A DNA stretch of 64,000 bases from Bog-159 sp050011755 (GCA_050011755.1 JBEKIM010000005.1:1-64000); one strand, 5' to 3'. Shown: positions 51,506 through 61,196, counted from the first letter of the stretch. Notes: generated from the sequence alone by a model not told the origin. A program made the numbers and translations.

Positions 51506-51621
51506 CTCCTTATATCCGAACTTCTGGCCTGTATATCGCTCCAGCAACGCGCCGCCAAAATCGCTCCTTATATCCGAACTTCTGGCCTGTATATCGCTCC
51601 AGCAACGCGCCGCCAAAATCG
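51506..51621. repeat. Exact tandem duplication of 58 bp
   Basis: The 58 bases from 51506 to 51563 (beginning CTCCTTATATCC, ending CCAAAATCG) are repeated exactly at 51564-51621. Since 58 is not a multiple of three, the frame of the gene read across it changes. Confidence 0.97.
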
Positions 51622-52766
51622 CATGTGCGTACGTCGGACCACGGCGAGTCCCTTCCCGGGTCCTCCAGAATCACAGCCAGAATCCGCAAGATACGCGGCG
51701 ATTTATCCTCCCATGCCGGCTGCCACATCTGCGCATACCGGCTGCGATCGTGAACCCCCGCTCCCCGCATGATCGCCAGGTACTGTTCGAACTGCGCGTC
51801 GCTCCCGCGGCGGATCAGCAGCCTGCAAGCGCTGTCTACGTCGGAGCCATCCGCGCGCCTGTCGCGTAGAACCGTCAGCGCGGCATCGAACGTTGCGGCC
51901 GCCAAAGCGAGCTGGCCGTCGCCGGCCAGGCCGCACGCAATGGTTACCGCTCCTTTCTGCCGCTGTTCCAGATATCCCGGCAGAAGTTCCAACAACATGG
52001 GATCGTCCTTGAACTCCGGCAATAAATTCATTTCCGATGCCCGCGGGTGCAGGGCGCTGTACCGCAGCATGTTGCGCAGGATGCCTTCCTTCCTGCGCTC
52101 CGCCGGAACTTCCTGTAGTGTGCGGGCAGCCAGCGCCGGCGCTGCGTCCGATGGAGCCCCACCCGGTGACGCCGCCATCCACGCGGTCGAGATGTCCAGC
52201 CAGCGCGCATTGCCCGCCGGCAGCGCCGTTACCAGCCCCGTCATGATCTCATCGTTCATTTCCCTGGCGAGCCGGAACTGCATGTAGCCTCCGAACCGGA
52301 ACAGGTCCCGATAGGTCCCGTGCAGCAGCGTGTTCATGATTTCGCGAAAAATGAACTCGCGTTTTGAGGCGGGCGGTTCGCCTCCAGGCCCAGCCTCAAT
52401 CACCGGCACCACCAGCCCCCAACCCTCCTCGGCCAGCAGCTTCCACCCGTTTCCACGCGGCGCCAGAGGAAAAACATAGGTCCGGCCGCGTTCCAGATTC
52501 GCATAGGCCGGATGCCCGTTCGCCATCCTGTAGACCGGCCCGTGGCAATAGTGGTCCAGGTAGATGTGTGTGCCCGGGAACGGCGGATCGGCTCGCAAGA
52601 CGCGCAGACTTGCGAGGCAATGGCGTGCGCCGCCGGGCGCGATCCCTTCCACGCGGGCGGCCACCACAACTGGCGCACCGGCCAGGGTTTCGATCGAGAG
52701 CGGCCGGATTACCCCGGCCTGCGCGCCGGCGACCATCAGCGCTCCGATGGCGATGCATCTTGGCAC
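51510..52766 (-). CDS. Exported hypothetical protein, C-terminus altered by duplication
   Basis: A protein of 418 residues as it now reads, starting with GTG at 52766 (an ATG ten codons later is possible). A leader (IAIGALMVAGAQAGVI) suggests export. I recognise no domain; the sequence SLRVLRADPPFPGTHIYLDHY and the helical second half resemble uncharacterised acidobacterial proteins. At the 3' end, a 58-bp duplication shifts the frame: after LLERYTGQKFGYKE the present frame gives RFWRRVAGAIYR and stops at 51510. In the undamaged frame, the same motif would be followed by WDRMPLAERDAAVAR and would stop at 51431, giving a natural end. It follows the DUF2339 gene by 55 bases on the same strand. 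Confidence 0.7.
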   Translation of the reverse strand: MPRCIAIGALMVAGAQAGVIRPLSIETLAGAPVVVAARVEGIAPGGARHCLASLRVLRADPPFPGTHIYLDHYCHGPVYRMANGHPAYANLERGRTYVFPLAPRGNGWKLLAEEGWGLVVPVIEAGPGGEPPASKREFIFREIMNTLLHGTYRDLFRFGGYMQFRLAREMNDEIMTGLVTALPAGNARWLDISTAWMAASPGGAPSDAAPALAARTLQEVPAERRKEGILRNMLRYSALHPRASEMNLLPEFKDDPMLLELLPGYLEQRQKGAVTIACGLAGDGQLALAAATFDAALTVLRDRRADGSDVDSACRLLIRRGSDAQFEQYLAIMRGAGVHDRSRYAQMWQPAWEDKSPRILRILAVILEDPGRDSPWSDVRTCDFGGALLERYTGQKFGYKERFWRRVAGAIYRPEVRI

Positions 52767-52821
52767 GCTGTATTCGACAACACGGCATGCCTGGAAGTTC
52801 CCCCTTCGCGCCGGTGCCGGC

Positions 52822-55461
52822 TCACAACAGCTTCGCCACCCGTTCCCGGAATCGTGTGTAAATCCACGAAACCGCCAGCAGGATGACTCCCAGCAGGATG
52901 AGCGATAGGATGCGCGGCAGCGTTTCCAGGTGCCGCAGGTCCCATGCGAACAGTTTCACGATGCAGGCCAGCAGCAGCACCAGCCCCGATATGCGGAATA
53001 CCCGGTCGCGCAGGGGGAAGCCGGACGCCAGCAGGATCACGCCCTGGATCCCGCAAGCCATCGTCAACAAGCTGCCTTGGATCCGGTAATACAGCAGCAG
53101 GGTCGTCAGCGTGGTGGCCATCAGCGAGAAATACAGGCGCTCCCGGCCGTCCCGCTCCGACGCCAGTTGCGCGGTGTAAAAGCAGGCAATCGCAGCGGCG
53201 GCCGGCCACGCCACGGCAGCCATGTCGGACAAGTTGGCGATGGAGAGGAGATAGGCCAGCGCGGCGGCGACACCTCCCTGCCACTTGAAGACTTCTCGCT
53301 TCCACTCGCGTCCCGCGACGATCAGCGCCAGCGCCGCCGCCGCCCACGATGCTGCCACCATCTCCGCCGGCGCCAACGCCCACAGCGCTACCAGGGCGAA
53401 CGCCAGTCCGCAGGACGAGGCTCCGGTCAGTACCATCCCCTCTTCTTCCCGGTGTGCGCGCGCGGCGATGCCATAAGCCAACAGCGCGGCCCACAAGGGA
53501 ATCAGGCGCGGAGCCCATGGACCGGAGTTCGCGAGCCCCAATATAGTGTGTAAACCCACCAGGCACGCGCCCGCCGCCGCGGCCGCGTATGCCATCCGCC
53601 GAAAGTCGCCCGGCAACCGCCGTAGCCCCAATTCCAGGATCGGGATCGCCAGCGCCATCCAGGCAATCCCCAGATATGGGTCAGGCACCAGCCGCCACAC
53701 CAGCGCCATCAGCGCCATTACCGCCAGACCGGCGCCGCCCAACCGCAACAGGCCGCGTTCGTCTTCTCCAAAACGATCGGCGCCGGACCACAGCGCGCAC
53801 AACGCCGCCGCGTAGCATAGCCCGGCGGCCGCCGCCAGCGGTAGTTCGCGCATTTCCAAGGCTGTGCCCGCCAAACCCACCGCCAGCAGCAGATACCCCT
53901 GTAAGCGGAAATCGACGAACCGCCGCCACCAGCCGAAAGCGAACGCGCCCAGCGCCGCAAGTTGCCACGCCACGCTGCGCGACGGCTCCGGCATCTTCTT
54001 GCCGATCGCCAGCGCCACCATCGCCGCGCCCGCGTAGCCGTAGAACGTGTCCGCCGCGTACAGAGCGCGGTTGGCATAAAACACCACGGCATCGAGCGAC
54101 GCTACCGGCAGCCATTGATCCGCCGGCAGCGTCCACATGTCGATTGCCAGCAGCCGCAGCGCCTCCACGCCGAATAGGGATGTGCCCAGCCAGCGCAAAT
54201 AAGGCGCGCGCAGCCGTATGCCTGCCAGGTAGAACAGCTCCGCCTCCACCACCAGCGCCGACGCGATCCGTTCATGGTCCAGCTTTAAGAAAATGGCGCC
54301 CGCAGCCAGGGCCGCCGTCAGGGTGGCCGCGCCGTGCCATTTGCCCGATCGAACCCGCACCGCCGCGCTCACCAGATAGGCCATGGCCGCTGCCGCCAGC
54401 AGAATCCACAGGCGATCCGGCGCCGCCGTCTGCCATTTCAGCACCGAGAGCCCCAATCCACCCGCCGCGTTGAGCGGCAGCAGCCAGGCCTCCGGATGCC
54501 ATATATCGAAGATTTCGAACAGCAGCCAGTACACGATAAACATGGCCTGCGCCTGCCACAATGGCGCCCCTGTATCGCCTCGCATCACCACCACGGCATA
54601 GGTGGCGATCAGTCCCAGCATCGCCATCCGGATCCAGCGGAACCGGTGCGCCACATACAGCAGCGAGGCCGCCAGCGGGACCAGCGCCAGGAAGGGCAGA
54701 GAACTCATGTCCGTGATCGCCAGCGTGCCGAACGCTACGAAATAGGCCAGTCCCGTTACTGTCTGCGAACGGTAGCGCAGTGAATGTACGATCATGCCGG
54801 CGGCTACTGCCAGCAGCAGGATGGCACCCACCACCGCGCTGTCGATCACGCGCGCCGCCTCCACGGCGTGCATGGCGTAGACCGTCACGTACAGTCCCGC
54901 CCAGCCGCCACCCAACAGCCCGCGCGCGAAGACTTGGTAGCGTTCCCACGATTCGAAAATCACCCCGCACGCCAGCAGGGCGCAGCTTGCGGCCAGGCAG
55001 ATGCCTACGCGGCCGCCCGGCCCGAATTGTGTGAACGAATAGCGCAGCAGTGTCGCCAGCCCCACCACCAGCACAAACACGCCGATCTTGGCGAACCAAT
55101 TGCCGCCCAGAATGGCTTCCCAATCTCGCGGGGCAGGCGGGGGTGGTGGCTCACGCAGCGGGACAGATACGGGCTCAGTGTGCGCCGGTATTGCCGGTTT
55201 GATCGCCCGCGGTTCCGGCGCAGGCCGGAAAACTGCGGTTTTCGGAAGCGTTAGTTCCGGTGCGGGCCTGGGAGCCACGGGCGCGGGCACAGGCGCCGCC
55301 GCCTGGCTCTTACGGTAAATCTCCGCCAGCGCCTGGCTCTGTGCGTCGACGCGCCCAGTCAGCTCCTTGATGCGCGACTCCATCTCCGCCAGGCGATCCC
55401 GCAGGATCGCCCAGCGGATCAGCAAAACCACAATCAAGCCAAGGACCAGAAAGATTTCCAT
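52822..55461 (-). CDS. DUF2339 polytopic membrane protein
   Basis: An 879-residue integral membrane protein. An N-terminal helix (IFLVLGLIVVLLIRWAIL), a short coiled coil (about 24-50) and a Pro-rich linker (about 53-112) precede WEAILGGNWFAKIGVFVLVVGLATLLRYSF, the start of about 24 predicted membrane helices, as in DUF2339 proteins. It has no recognised enzyme motif; its role is not known. It begins 12 bases after the acyltransferase-fusion gene, so the two are co-transcribed and it may act in membrane lipid handling. Confidence 0.87.
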   Translation of the reverse strand: MEIFLVLGLIVVLLIRWAILRDRLAEMESRIKELTGRVDAQSQALAEIYRKSQAAAPVPAPVAPRPAPELTLPKTAVFRPAPEPRAIKPAIPAHTEPVSVPLREPPPPPAPRDWEAILGGNWFAKIGVFVLVVGLATLLRYSFTQFGPGGRVGICLAASCALLACGVIFESWERYQVFARGLLGGGWAGLYVTVYAMHAVEAARVIDSAVVGAILLLAVAAGMIVHSLRYRSQTVTGLAYFVAFGTLAITDMSSLPFLALVPLAASLLYVAHRFRWIRMAMLGLIATYAVVVMRGDTGAPLWQAQAMFIVYWLLFEIFDIWHPEAWLLPLNAAGGLGLSVLKWQTAAPDRLWILLAAAAMAYLVSAAVRVRSGKWHGAATLTAALAAGAIFLKLDHERIASALVVEAELFYLAGIRLRAPYLRWLGTSLFGVEALRLLAIDMWTLPADQWLPVASLDAVVFYANRALYAADTFYGYAGAAMVALAIGKKMPEPSRSVAWQLAALGAFAFGWWRRFVDFRLQGYLLLAVGLAGTALEMRELPLAAAAGLCYAAALCALWSGADRFGEDERGLLRLGGAGLAVMALMALVWRLVPDPYLGIAWMALAIPILELGLRRLPGDFRRMAYAAAAAGACLVGLHTILGLANSGPWAPRLIPLWAALLAYGIAARAHREEEGMVLTGASSCGLAFALVALWALAPAEMVAASWAAAALALIVAGREWKREVFKWQGGVAAALAYLLSIANLSDMAAVAWPAAAAIACFYTAQLASERDGRERLYFSLMATTLTTLLLYYRIQGSLLTMACGIQGVILLASGFPLRDRVFRISGLVLLLACIVKLFAWDLRHLETLPRILSLILLGVILLAVSWIYTRFRERVAKLL

Positions 55462-55473
55462 AACGCGCTCCTT

Positions 55474-58400
55474 TCAGGACCGTGGCGCGGCCACTTCCGC
55501 CGCCACTAACTCCTCCGCGCGCATTTTCAAGCCGCGCAGGTCCAGCTTACCCGTGCCAAGCTGCGGCAGCGACTCCACCCGGTACAGATTCTCGCGCTTC
55601 GGAATCCACAAGCGCGGCAGATCCGTCTCCGCCAGCTTCTGCCACAATTCCGCCGGCTCCATCTCGTGTACGTACAGCGCGGCCAGCCGCTCCCCGCGCC
55701 GCTCGTCCGCTACCGAAGTGACGGCGCAAGGCGCGGCCCCTAACACGACTGCGATGGCATCTTCGATCCGCAGGTGCGGCACCATCTCGCCCGCGATCTT
55801 GCTGAACCGCGACAGCCGGTCGGTAATGCGAATGAATCCTTCGTCGTCAATGGCCGCGATATCGCCGGTGATATACCAGCCCTCGTGCAGCACCTCGGCC
55901 GTGCGCTGCGGCTCGCCCAGATAGCCGATCATGCGGTTCGACCCTTTTACCAGCAATAGCCCCGGCTGATCCGGCCCCAGCGCCACGAAAGTCGCCGGAT
56001 CCACCACCTGCGCCGCGACACCCGGCATCGGGTGCCCCACCGTGCCCGGCTTGTTGCCGATTTGCGAATCCTTGCCCGCCTGGAAATTGGGTGCGTTCAC
56101 CGCCACTACCGGCGCCATTTCCGTGCAGCCGTATCCTTCGAGCAACTCTACGCCGAACTTCTCGCGGAACGCCACGGCGATGGGTTCGCGCAGCTTCTCC
56201 GCGCCCACCAGCACGAATCGCAGGCTGGCAAATTCCTCTGCCGTACACTTGCGCGTATAGCCCGCGCAGAACGTGGGCGTCGACAGCAGGAACGTCGCCC
56301 GATACTTCGCGATCAGCTCGCCGATCGCCTTAGCGTCCGTGGGATTTGGATGGTAGACCACGCCGCATCCCGCAATCAGCGGGAACCAGATCGTGACCGT
56401 ATATCCGAACGAGTGAAAGAAGGGCAGTACGCCCACGATGCGATCCTGCTCGCCGATCCAGAAAAGCTGCGCCATCGCATCGATATTGGCCAGCACGTTA
56501 TAGTGCGAGAGCATCACGCCCTTCGGGATGCCCGTGCTGCCGCTCGAAAAGATCACGGTCGCCAGCGTTTCCGGACGCGCTCCGCCGCCGAGCAGGCGCG
56601 CCGGCGCCAATCGCGCGGCCACCAGTGCCTTCAGCTTCGCCAGCTTGCCCGTGCGCGCCAGAATGTCTTCCACGAACACCATGCCATCCTGCGCTTCGAT
56701 CCTGGCCTTTGCCAGAAACACGCGCGACGTGACCACCGTGCGGACGTTGCAGCGTTCGCGCGCGGCCGTCATCGCCTCCGGCCCGGCCGTGAAGTTGAGA
56801 TTTACCGGCACGCGCCCCGCCAAGGTGATTCCCACGTTCGCCAGCGCGCCCGCCGCGCTGGGCGGCAGCAGCACGCCGATCATTTGTTCGTCGCGCCGCG
56901 TGCGCGCCCAGCCCGCCACCAGCACCCCGGCGGTGAGCATGCGACCGTAGGTCAGCTCCCGGCCGGTCGCATCGGCCATCGCAAAGTGGCTCCAGTTGCG
57001 CCGCGCGCTTTGGATCAACCGGCGCGGCAGCGTATCGCCCGCGGTCTGGCGATGCGCGTTCGCTTCCGACGCCAGTTCCTGTATCGCCTGCCGCACTTCA
57101 TGCGCGCTGGAATTCGTCGGCATCGGATTGCCGAACGAAACCGTCACCGGATACGGAATCCGTTTGGGCCACTTCCAGAAAAAGCGGCCGCGCTCGAAGC
57201 TGAAGATGCTGCCCCATAGCCGGTCGAGGTGTACCGGGATGATCGGCACATCCAGCCCTTCGACGATTTTCTCCATGCCGCGCTTGAAGGGCAGGATATT
57301 CCCCGTGCGGCTGATGGCCCCCTCCGCGAAGATGCAGACCACGTGTCCGGCCGCCAGTTCGCGCCGCGCCGCGCGGATCGCCTCGATCGCCTCGCGGCCC
57401 CCGCCCACCGGGATCGCCTTCGTCTTGCGGAAGAACCAGTTCAGCGCCTTCAGTTGGTAATACGGCTTCCAGACCATGAAGCGGATGAACCGCTGTACGC
57501 ACGCGCCCACCAGGAAGCCGTCCACGTGCGACATGTGATTCGAAACCAGCAAGGCCGGCCCCCGAAATGGCACGTTCTCCTGCCCCACGATGCGGATGCG
57601 GAAGATCGTGTGGGTGACAAACCACAACACGAATCGGATCAGGAAATCGTCCACCACCGTCACGATGTAAACCGTGATAGCCACGCTGACGAATCCGAAC
57701 GTCAGGATGATGTGCGGCGGGCTGATGTGCAGCCCGTCCGTGCAGAGATAGAACACCGCCGTGGCCAACAGCATTCCCAGCGTGTTGTAGATGTTGTTGG
57801 TGGCGATGATGCGGCCCTTTTCGCCGCTGTCGCTGCGCTGTTGCAGGTAGGCGTTCAGCGGCACAAAGAAGACACCGGCCGCCACGCCCAGCATCGACAG
57901 CATCGCCACCGACGCCCAGTAAGAACCGCGCGCGCCGTACAGCGCCAGGCTGAATACGCCCATGCAGATGGAGCCGAGCGGCACCAGCCCGATCTCCACT
58001 TTGTCGCCCGAGAGCCTGCCCGCCAGCATACTGCCCGCGCCGATCCCCACCGACAGAAACGTCATCAACAGTCCCGCGTGCGATTCGTCGGCTCTCAGCG
58101 TTTCGCTGCCGAACAGCATCAGGTCCATCTGGAACAGCATCGCCAGGAACCAGAAGTAGGAGATGGCCATCACCGCGAGCCACAGCGGACGGTCGCGCAG
58201 CAGGTGCCGGGTCCCTTCCGCGATTTCGCCCACGGGATTGAGCCGCCACGGTTGCCGCGCGCCCGCCGCCGGCACCCGCGTGATACGGAAACTGGTCAGG
58301 CAGCCGATCACCGCCACCGTGGTCAGCACCACGCCCACCTTCCATTCGGCCGTCTTCCATTGGGCGAACAGGAATGGCCCCACCGACGTGCCGAGCACGA

Positions 58401-58869
58401 TAGCCACCAGCGTGGTCATCTCCAGCAACGCATTGGCGCGCGAAAGGTCGCGATTCGAGACCAGTTCCGGCACGATGGAATATTTGGCCGGGCTGAATAT
58501 CGTATAGTGCACGGCCATCAGGAACAGCACCACGAACATCAGGGGGACGCTGTGCGAGAAGAAGAGCAGAATGCCTAGCCCCATCACGGCGATCTCGAAA
58601 ATCTTGACGGCGATCAGCACCGTGCGTTTGCTGATGGCGTCCGCCAGTTGGCCGGCGTATCCGGTGAACAGCAGCGAGGGCAGCACGAAGATGGCCCCGG
58701 CCAGCGCCACGTACTTGCCGCTCTGGCCGGCTTGCGCGACGATATACACCGCGCGCAGCGAAACGATGATGCGGTAGGCGTTATCGTTGAACGCGCCGAG
58801 GAATTGGGTGCAGAGGAAGGCGACGAAGCCGCCGTTCTTGAGTACGTCTTTGAATCCGCCGTGTGCCAT
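55474..58869 (-). CDS. MFS flippase-acyltransferase-acyl-ACP synthetase fusion (LplT-Aas type)
   Basis: An 1131-residue three-part protein for lysophospholipid re-acylation. Residues 1-410 are an MFS/LplT-like transporter (FVAFLCTQFLGAFNDNAYRI), about 425-620 a PlsC acyltransferase with NHMSHVDGF (H-x4-D, about 443-449) and FAEGAISRTG, and about 640-1131 an AMP-binding acyl-activating enzyme with IFSSGSTGIPKGV (about 772-784) and the late LYRVESLPQLGTGKLD lysine. In E. coli LplT and Aas are separate; here all three steps, import of lysolipid, acyl activation and transfer, are on one chain. The start at 58869 (MAHGGFKDVLKNGG) is chosen since the MFS domain begins directly. Confidence 0.93.
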   Translation of the reverse strand: MAHGGFKDVLKNGGFVAFLCTQFLGAFNDNAYRIIVSLRAVYIVAQAGQSGKYVALAGAIFVLPSLLFTGYAGQLADAISKRTVLIAVKIFEIAVMGLGILLFFSHSVPLMFVVLFLMAVHYTIFSPAKYSIVPELVSNRDLSRANALLEMTTLVAIVLGTSVGPFLFAQWKTAEWKVGVVLTTVAVIGCLTSFRITRVPAAGARQPWRLNPVGEIAEGTRHLLRDRPLWLAVMAISYFWFLAMLFQMDLMLFGSETLRADESHAGLLMTFLSVGIGAGSMLAGRLSGDKVEIGLVPLGSICMGVFSLALYGARGSYWASVAMLSMLGVAAGVFFVPLNAYLQQRSDSGEKGRIIATNNIYNTLGMLLATAVFYLCTDGLHISPPHIILTFGFVSVAITVYIVTVVDDFLIRFVLWFVTHTIFRIRIVGQENVPFRGPALLVSNHMSHVDGFLVGACVQRFIRFMVWKPYYQLKALNWFFRKTKAIPVGGGREAIEAIRAARRELAAGHVVCIFAEGAISRTGNILPFKRGMEKIVEGLDVPIIPVHLDRLWGSIFSFERGRFFWKWPKRIPYPVTVSFGNPMPTNSSAHEVRQAIQELASEANAHRQTAGDTLPRRLIQSARRNWSHFAMADATGRELTYGRMLTAGVLVAGWARTRRDEQMIGVLLPPSAAGALANVGITLAGRVPVNLNFTAGPEAMTAARERCNVRTVVTSRVFLAKARIEAQDGMVFVEDILARTGKLAKLKALVAARLAPARLLGGGARPETLATVIFSSGSTGIPKGVMLSHYNVLANIDAMAQLFWIGEQDRIVGVLPFFHSFGYTVTIWFPLIAGCGVVYHPNPTDAKAIGELIAKYRATFLLSTPTFCAGYTRKCTAEEFASLRFVLVGAEKLREPIAVAFREKFGVELLEGYGCTEMAPVVAVNAPNFQAGKDSQIGNKPGTVGHPMPGVAAQVVDPATFVALGPDQPGLLLVKGSNRMIGYLGEPQRTAEVLHEGWYITGDIAAIDDEGFIRITDRLSRFSKIAGEMVPHLRIEDAIAVVLGAAPCAVTSVADERRGERLAALYVHEMEPAELWQKLAETDLPRLWIPKRENLYRVESLPQLGTGKLDLRGLKMRAEELVAAEVAAPRS

Positions 58870-58970
58870 GGCCGGTACCAATGCACGGCGCAAGCCGTGG
58901 CGCCGGTGTGGCAAAGATACCACGGGTCAATGGGTTAGCGATAGGCTGTTGGGAGTTAGCGGAAGATGCC

Positions 58971-58996
58971 GTACATTTTATGAACGATTAATGTAC
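58971..58996. promoter_or_regulatory. Inverted repeat between the Aas-fusion gene and the MPN-like gene
   Basis: GTACATT (58971-58977) and AATGTAC (58990-58996) are perfect 7-base arms around a 12-base spacer in an AT-rich pocket. It is 101 bases upstream of the fusion gene and 30 bases beyond the stop of the MPN-like gene. It could be an operator for the former; no T-run argues for a terminator. Confidence 0.35.
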
Positions 58997-59025
58997 ATCG
59001 ACCGCCCATTGGCGCCAGGGTCTCC

Positions 59026-60228
59026 TTAGAGCGACGGCGAGCGCGGCTCCGCGCCGGCAATCTCCGCCTGCTCCGACGAGATGTGCCAGACTCCGGCCGT
59101 CCGCACCAGCGTCATGCGCTCCTGTTCTTCACCGCCTGATTTTCCGTGCCCCGACATCCGCCAATGCTTGCGGAACGTCGCCACCGCGCGATCCTCGCTC
59201 ACCGGCGTGATCCCTAGGTCGGAGATGCGAAAAACGTCCAGATGGCCATAATGCGCGTGGGGCTTCCGTATGCTCTGGCCTACGGCCTGGCGCGTCACCG
59301 CATGGCGATCGAAATACGTGCTCACCACCGGTGCATAACATTGCGCCGCGGCATCCGCGTCGCCGCGTTTCAGTGCGCCCGCCCAGCGATCCAGCAGCAC
59401 GCGAATCCCGGAGGTGTCCGGCGCGGACGGAACCGGCGTGCCCTCCACGATGCCTTCCGCGCCCGCCGCTGGCGCGACTGTCTGCGGCGGTTGCTGCACC
59501 GCCGGCGTTGCGGCCGTTGCTACTGCGATCCGGGCCGGGCCGCTCGCCGGATGCCGCCATAGATAGCCGAGTGCGCCCAACGCCAGGCCGAGCAGCATGG
59601 CCGCGGCATACCAGGGCCAGCGCTTTCTGACGGAACGCTCCGGATCGGGATCGCTAACCGACTGCCGGGGACGCGGCGCGGGCCAACTCATCAACGGCGG
59701 TGGGGCGGGCGCCGCGGGCGCGGCGTCATGGGGAACGCACCGCCGGAAGCAGAAGTCCTCGTCGCTGATTCCCATCAGGCTGGGTTTCACCAATAAAACC
59801 AGGTCCTCGTCGCCGGCAAAATACGCGTGCCGCAGTTCCTCGTCTTCGCGCGAAAGCTCGAAGTCCGGCGCCGTTTGGCTCCGATAATAACCGAGAACCG
59901 ACAGCCCGGGCTGTGCGCCGCCGCGAAACCACTCCACGGTTTCTTCGAGTTGCGCCCGGTCCGCATCCGAGAGGCGGTAGCAGGGGCCGAAGCGATGTTC
60001 CGAGGGGACCGGCTCGAAGTCCTCTACCACGATCCGGTCCTCCGCGCGCCGCCCGAGCAGAATCCCGCCCGTCTCGGCGCTGCGATGCGGCGCGGATGCG
60101 AAAGCTTCATTGACTTCCCGGTGGATACCCTCCATCGCGCGCCGGCGAATATCGATGGGAGGCGACTCCGGCGGGCGCCAAGTCACATATTCGAGTTGCA
60201 TTTCCTGGCTGGAAGACAGTCCGGGCAT
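59026..60228 (-). CDS. Membrane protein with inactive JAMM/MPN-like and NTF2-like domains
   Basis: A 400-residue protein with a cytoplasmic N-terminal domain resembling JAB/MPN metallo-deubiquitinases. ETGGILLGR holds the catalytic Glu (E52), and the metal site LGYYRSQTAPDFELSREDE keeps Ser126 and Asp129 at the exact HxH-x7-S-x2-D spacing, but both His are replaced (R116 and Q118). It should therefore not bind zinc. After a Pro-rich linker come one membrane helix (about 210-232, WYAAAMLLGLALGALGYLW), a second Pro/Ala linker and a SnoaL/NTF2-like domain (about 275-385; VLLDRWAGALKRGDADAAAQCY). Residue assignments are by eye. Function unknown; a scaffold or binding role is likely. Confidence 0.75.
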   Translation of the reverse strand: MPGLSSSQEMQLEYVTWRPPESPPIDIRRRAMEGIHREVNEAFASAPHRSAETGGILLGRRAEDRIVVEDFEPVPSEHRFGPCYRLSDADRAQLEETVEWFRGGAQPGLSVLGYYRSQTAPDFELSREDEELRHAYFAGDEDLVLLVKPSLMGISDEDFCFRRCVPHDAAPAAPAPPPLMSWPAPRPRQSVSDPDPERSVRKRWPWYAAAMLLGLALGALGYLWRHPASGPARIAVATAATPAVQQPPQTVAPAAGAEGIVEGTPVPSAPDTSGIRVLLDRWAGALKRGDADAAAQCYAPVVSTYFDRHAVTRQAVGQSIRKPHAHYGHLDVFRISDLGITPVSEDRAVATFRKHWRMSGHGKSGGEEQERMTLVRTAGVWHISSEQAEIAGAEPRSPSL

Positions 60229-60300
60229 GGGTTGGTAGCTACGTCTTCAGACGGCTGCGGGTTGTGGTCCGTTGCGCAAACTAGTACTCCGCGGGATGCC

Positions 60301-61032
60301 TCAAGCCCCCATACCCGGCAGCTTGGTCGTGCTGTGGACGCGTGCCAGGTGCACGAAGGCTTCCGCCGCGCCGCAGCCGCACTCGCGCCCGCGCCAGCTT
60401 TCCATCAATTGGTGAAAATCGCGGTAAATACGCTCACCATCCTGGCTCCGGTGCGCGAAAAGGGCCGCCTTTTTCTTCTCTTGCACGCTGGTAACATCCA
60501 CATAATCAGTAGGATGGAAGCCCATGGTCTGCGCACCCAGGTCGACTTCATAATAATACAACTCGAACCGTCCCCTCCCGGCCAGCCAGGCACGGAAGGC
60601 CAGTGTGCCGGCGGCCTGATGGTCCAGGTGCGAGTCGATCGGCCATTGGGTGAATACCACGTCCGGATCTTCTCCGTCGACCACCTTCCGCAGCGATTCC
60701 GCCGCATTCCGGTCCACCACCGTCGCGCCATCGATCTGGCCGGCGAAGACGGCCTTGGCGCCCAGGATCCGGCACGCGGCTTCGCACTCGGCCGACCGGA
60801 TGGCGGCCGCCTCTTCATGAGATTTGCGCGGAATTCCGGCCTCGCCCCGCGTCAGATAGACGATCGTTACGCTGGCCCCCAGCGCGGCATAGCGCGCCAG
60901 CGTACCGCCGCAGCCCGATTCCGGATCGTCCGGATGGCCGCCCACGCAGACAATCTTCGTGGCATGCCCCCCGGACGTCTGGCCGGCGGCGAGGGCAGGT
61001 AAAGAAAGGAACTGGCGGCGCGAAGGTCCCAT
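60301..61032 (-). CDS. PIG-L family deacetylase with Tat leader
   Basis: A 243-residue LmbE/PIG-L deacetylase, which removes an acetyl group from a GlcNAc-type substrate with zinc. The start at 61032 gives MGPSRRQFLSLPALAAG, a twin-arginine leader, so the folded enzyme is probably exported. The zinc sites are in VGGHPDDPESGCGG and IDSHLDHQAAG. The family includes sugar and bacillithiol/mycothiol deacetylases; the substrate here is unknown. Confidence 0.9.
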   Translation of the reverse strand: MGPSRRQFLSLPALAAGQTSGGHATKIVCVGGHPDDPESGCGGTLARYAALGASVTIVYLTRGEAGIPRKSHEEAAAIRSAECEAACRILGAKAVFAGQIDGATVVDRNAAESLRKVVDGEDPDVVFTQWPIDSHLDHQAAGTLAFRAWLAGRGRFELYYYEVDLGAQTMGFHPTDYVDVTSVQEKKKAALFAHRSQDGERIYRDFHQLMESWRGRECGCGAAEAFVHLARVHSTTKLPGMGA

Positions 61033-61094
61033 CAAGAATTCTCCCAGCGCTAGATTATACCGTCTGCGCCCTGCGCCCGCCCGGCGCCTAGTTC

Positions 61095-61183
61095 GTGGGG
61101 CGGCCAATCCTGGCCGCAGCCGCCTTTCCAGGCGGCTAGACCCGCTGGAAAGCGGGTCCGCGGGGCTGAATAGCCCGCCCCAC
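61095..61183. repeat. Dispersed hairpin repeat, copy R7, GGGCGG variant
   Basis: The copy is bounded by GTGGGGCGG (61095-61103) and CCGCCCCAC (61175-61183), with inner hairpins GGCCA/TGGCC, GCCGCCT/AGGCGGC and ACCCGCT/AGCGGGT. It uses the right-end modules of R3 and lies 13 bases after the stop of the LuxR-type regulator gene. Confidence 0.8.
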
Positions 61184-61196
61184 CAAAGAATCCTGC

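Noticed and set aside
57229..58578. 449-codon plus-strand frame rich in His and Arg
   Set aside because: It is antisense to the MFS part of the acyltransferase fusion and its composition is typical of GC-rich shadow frames.
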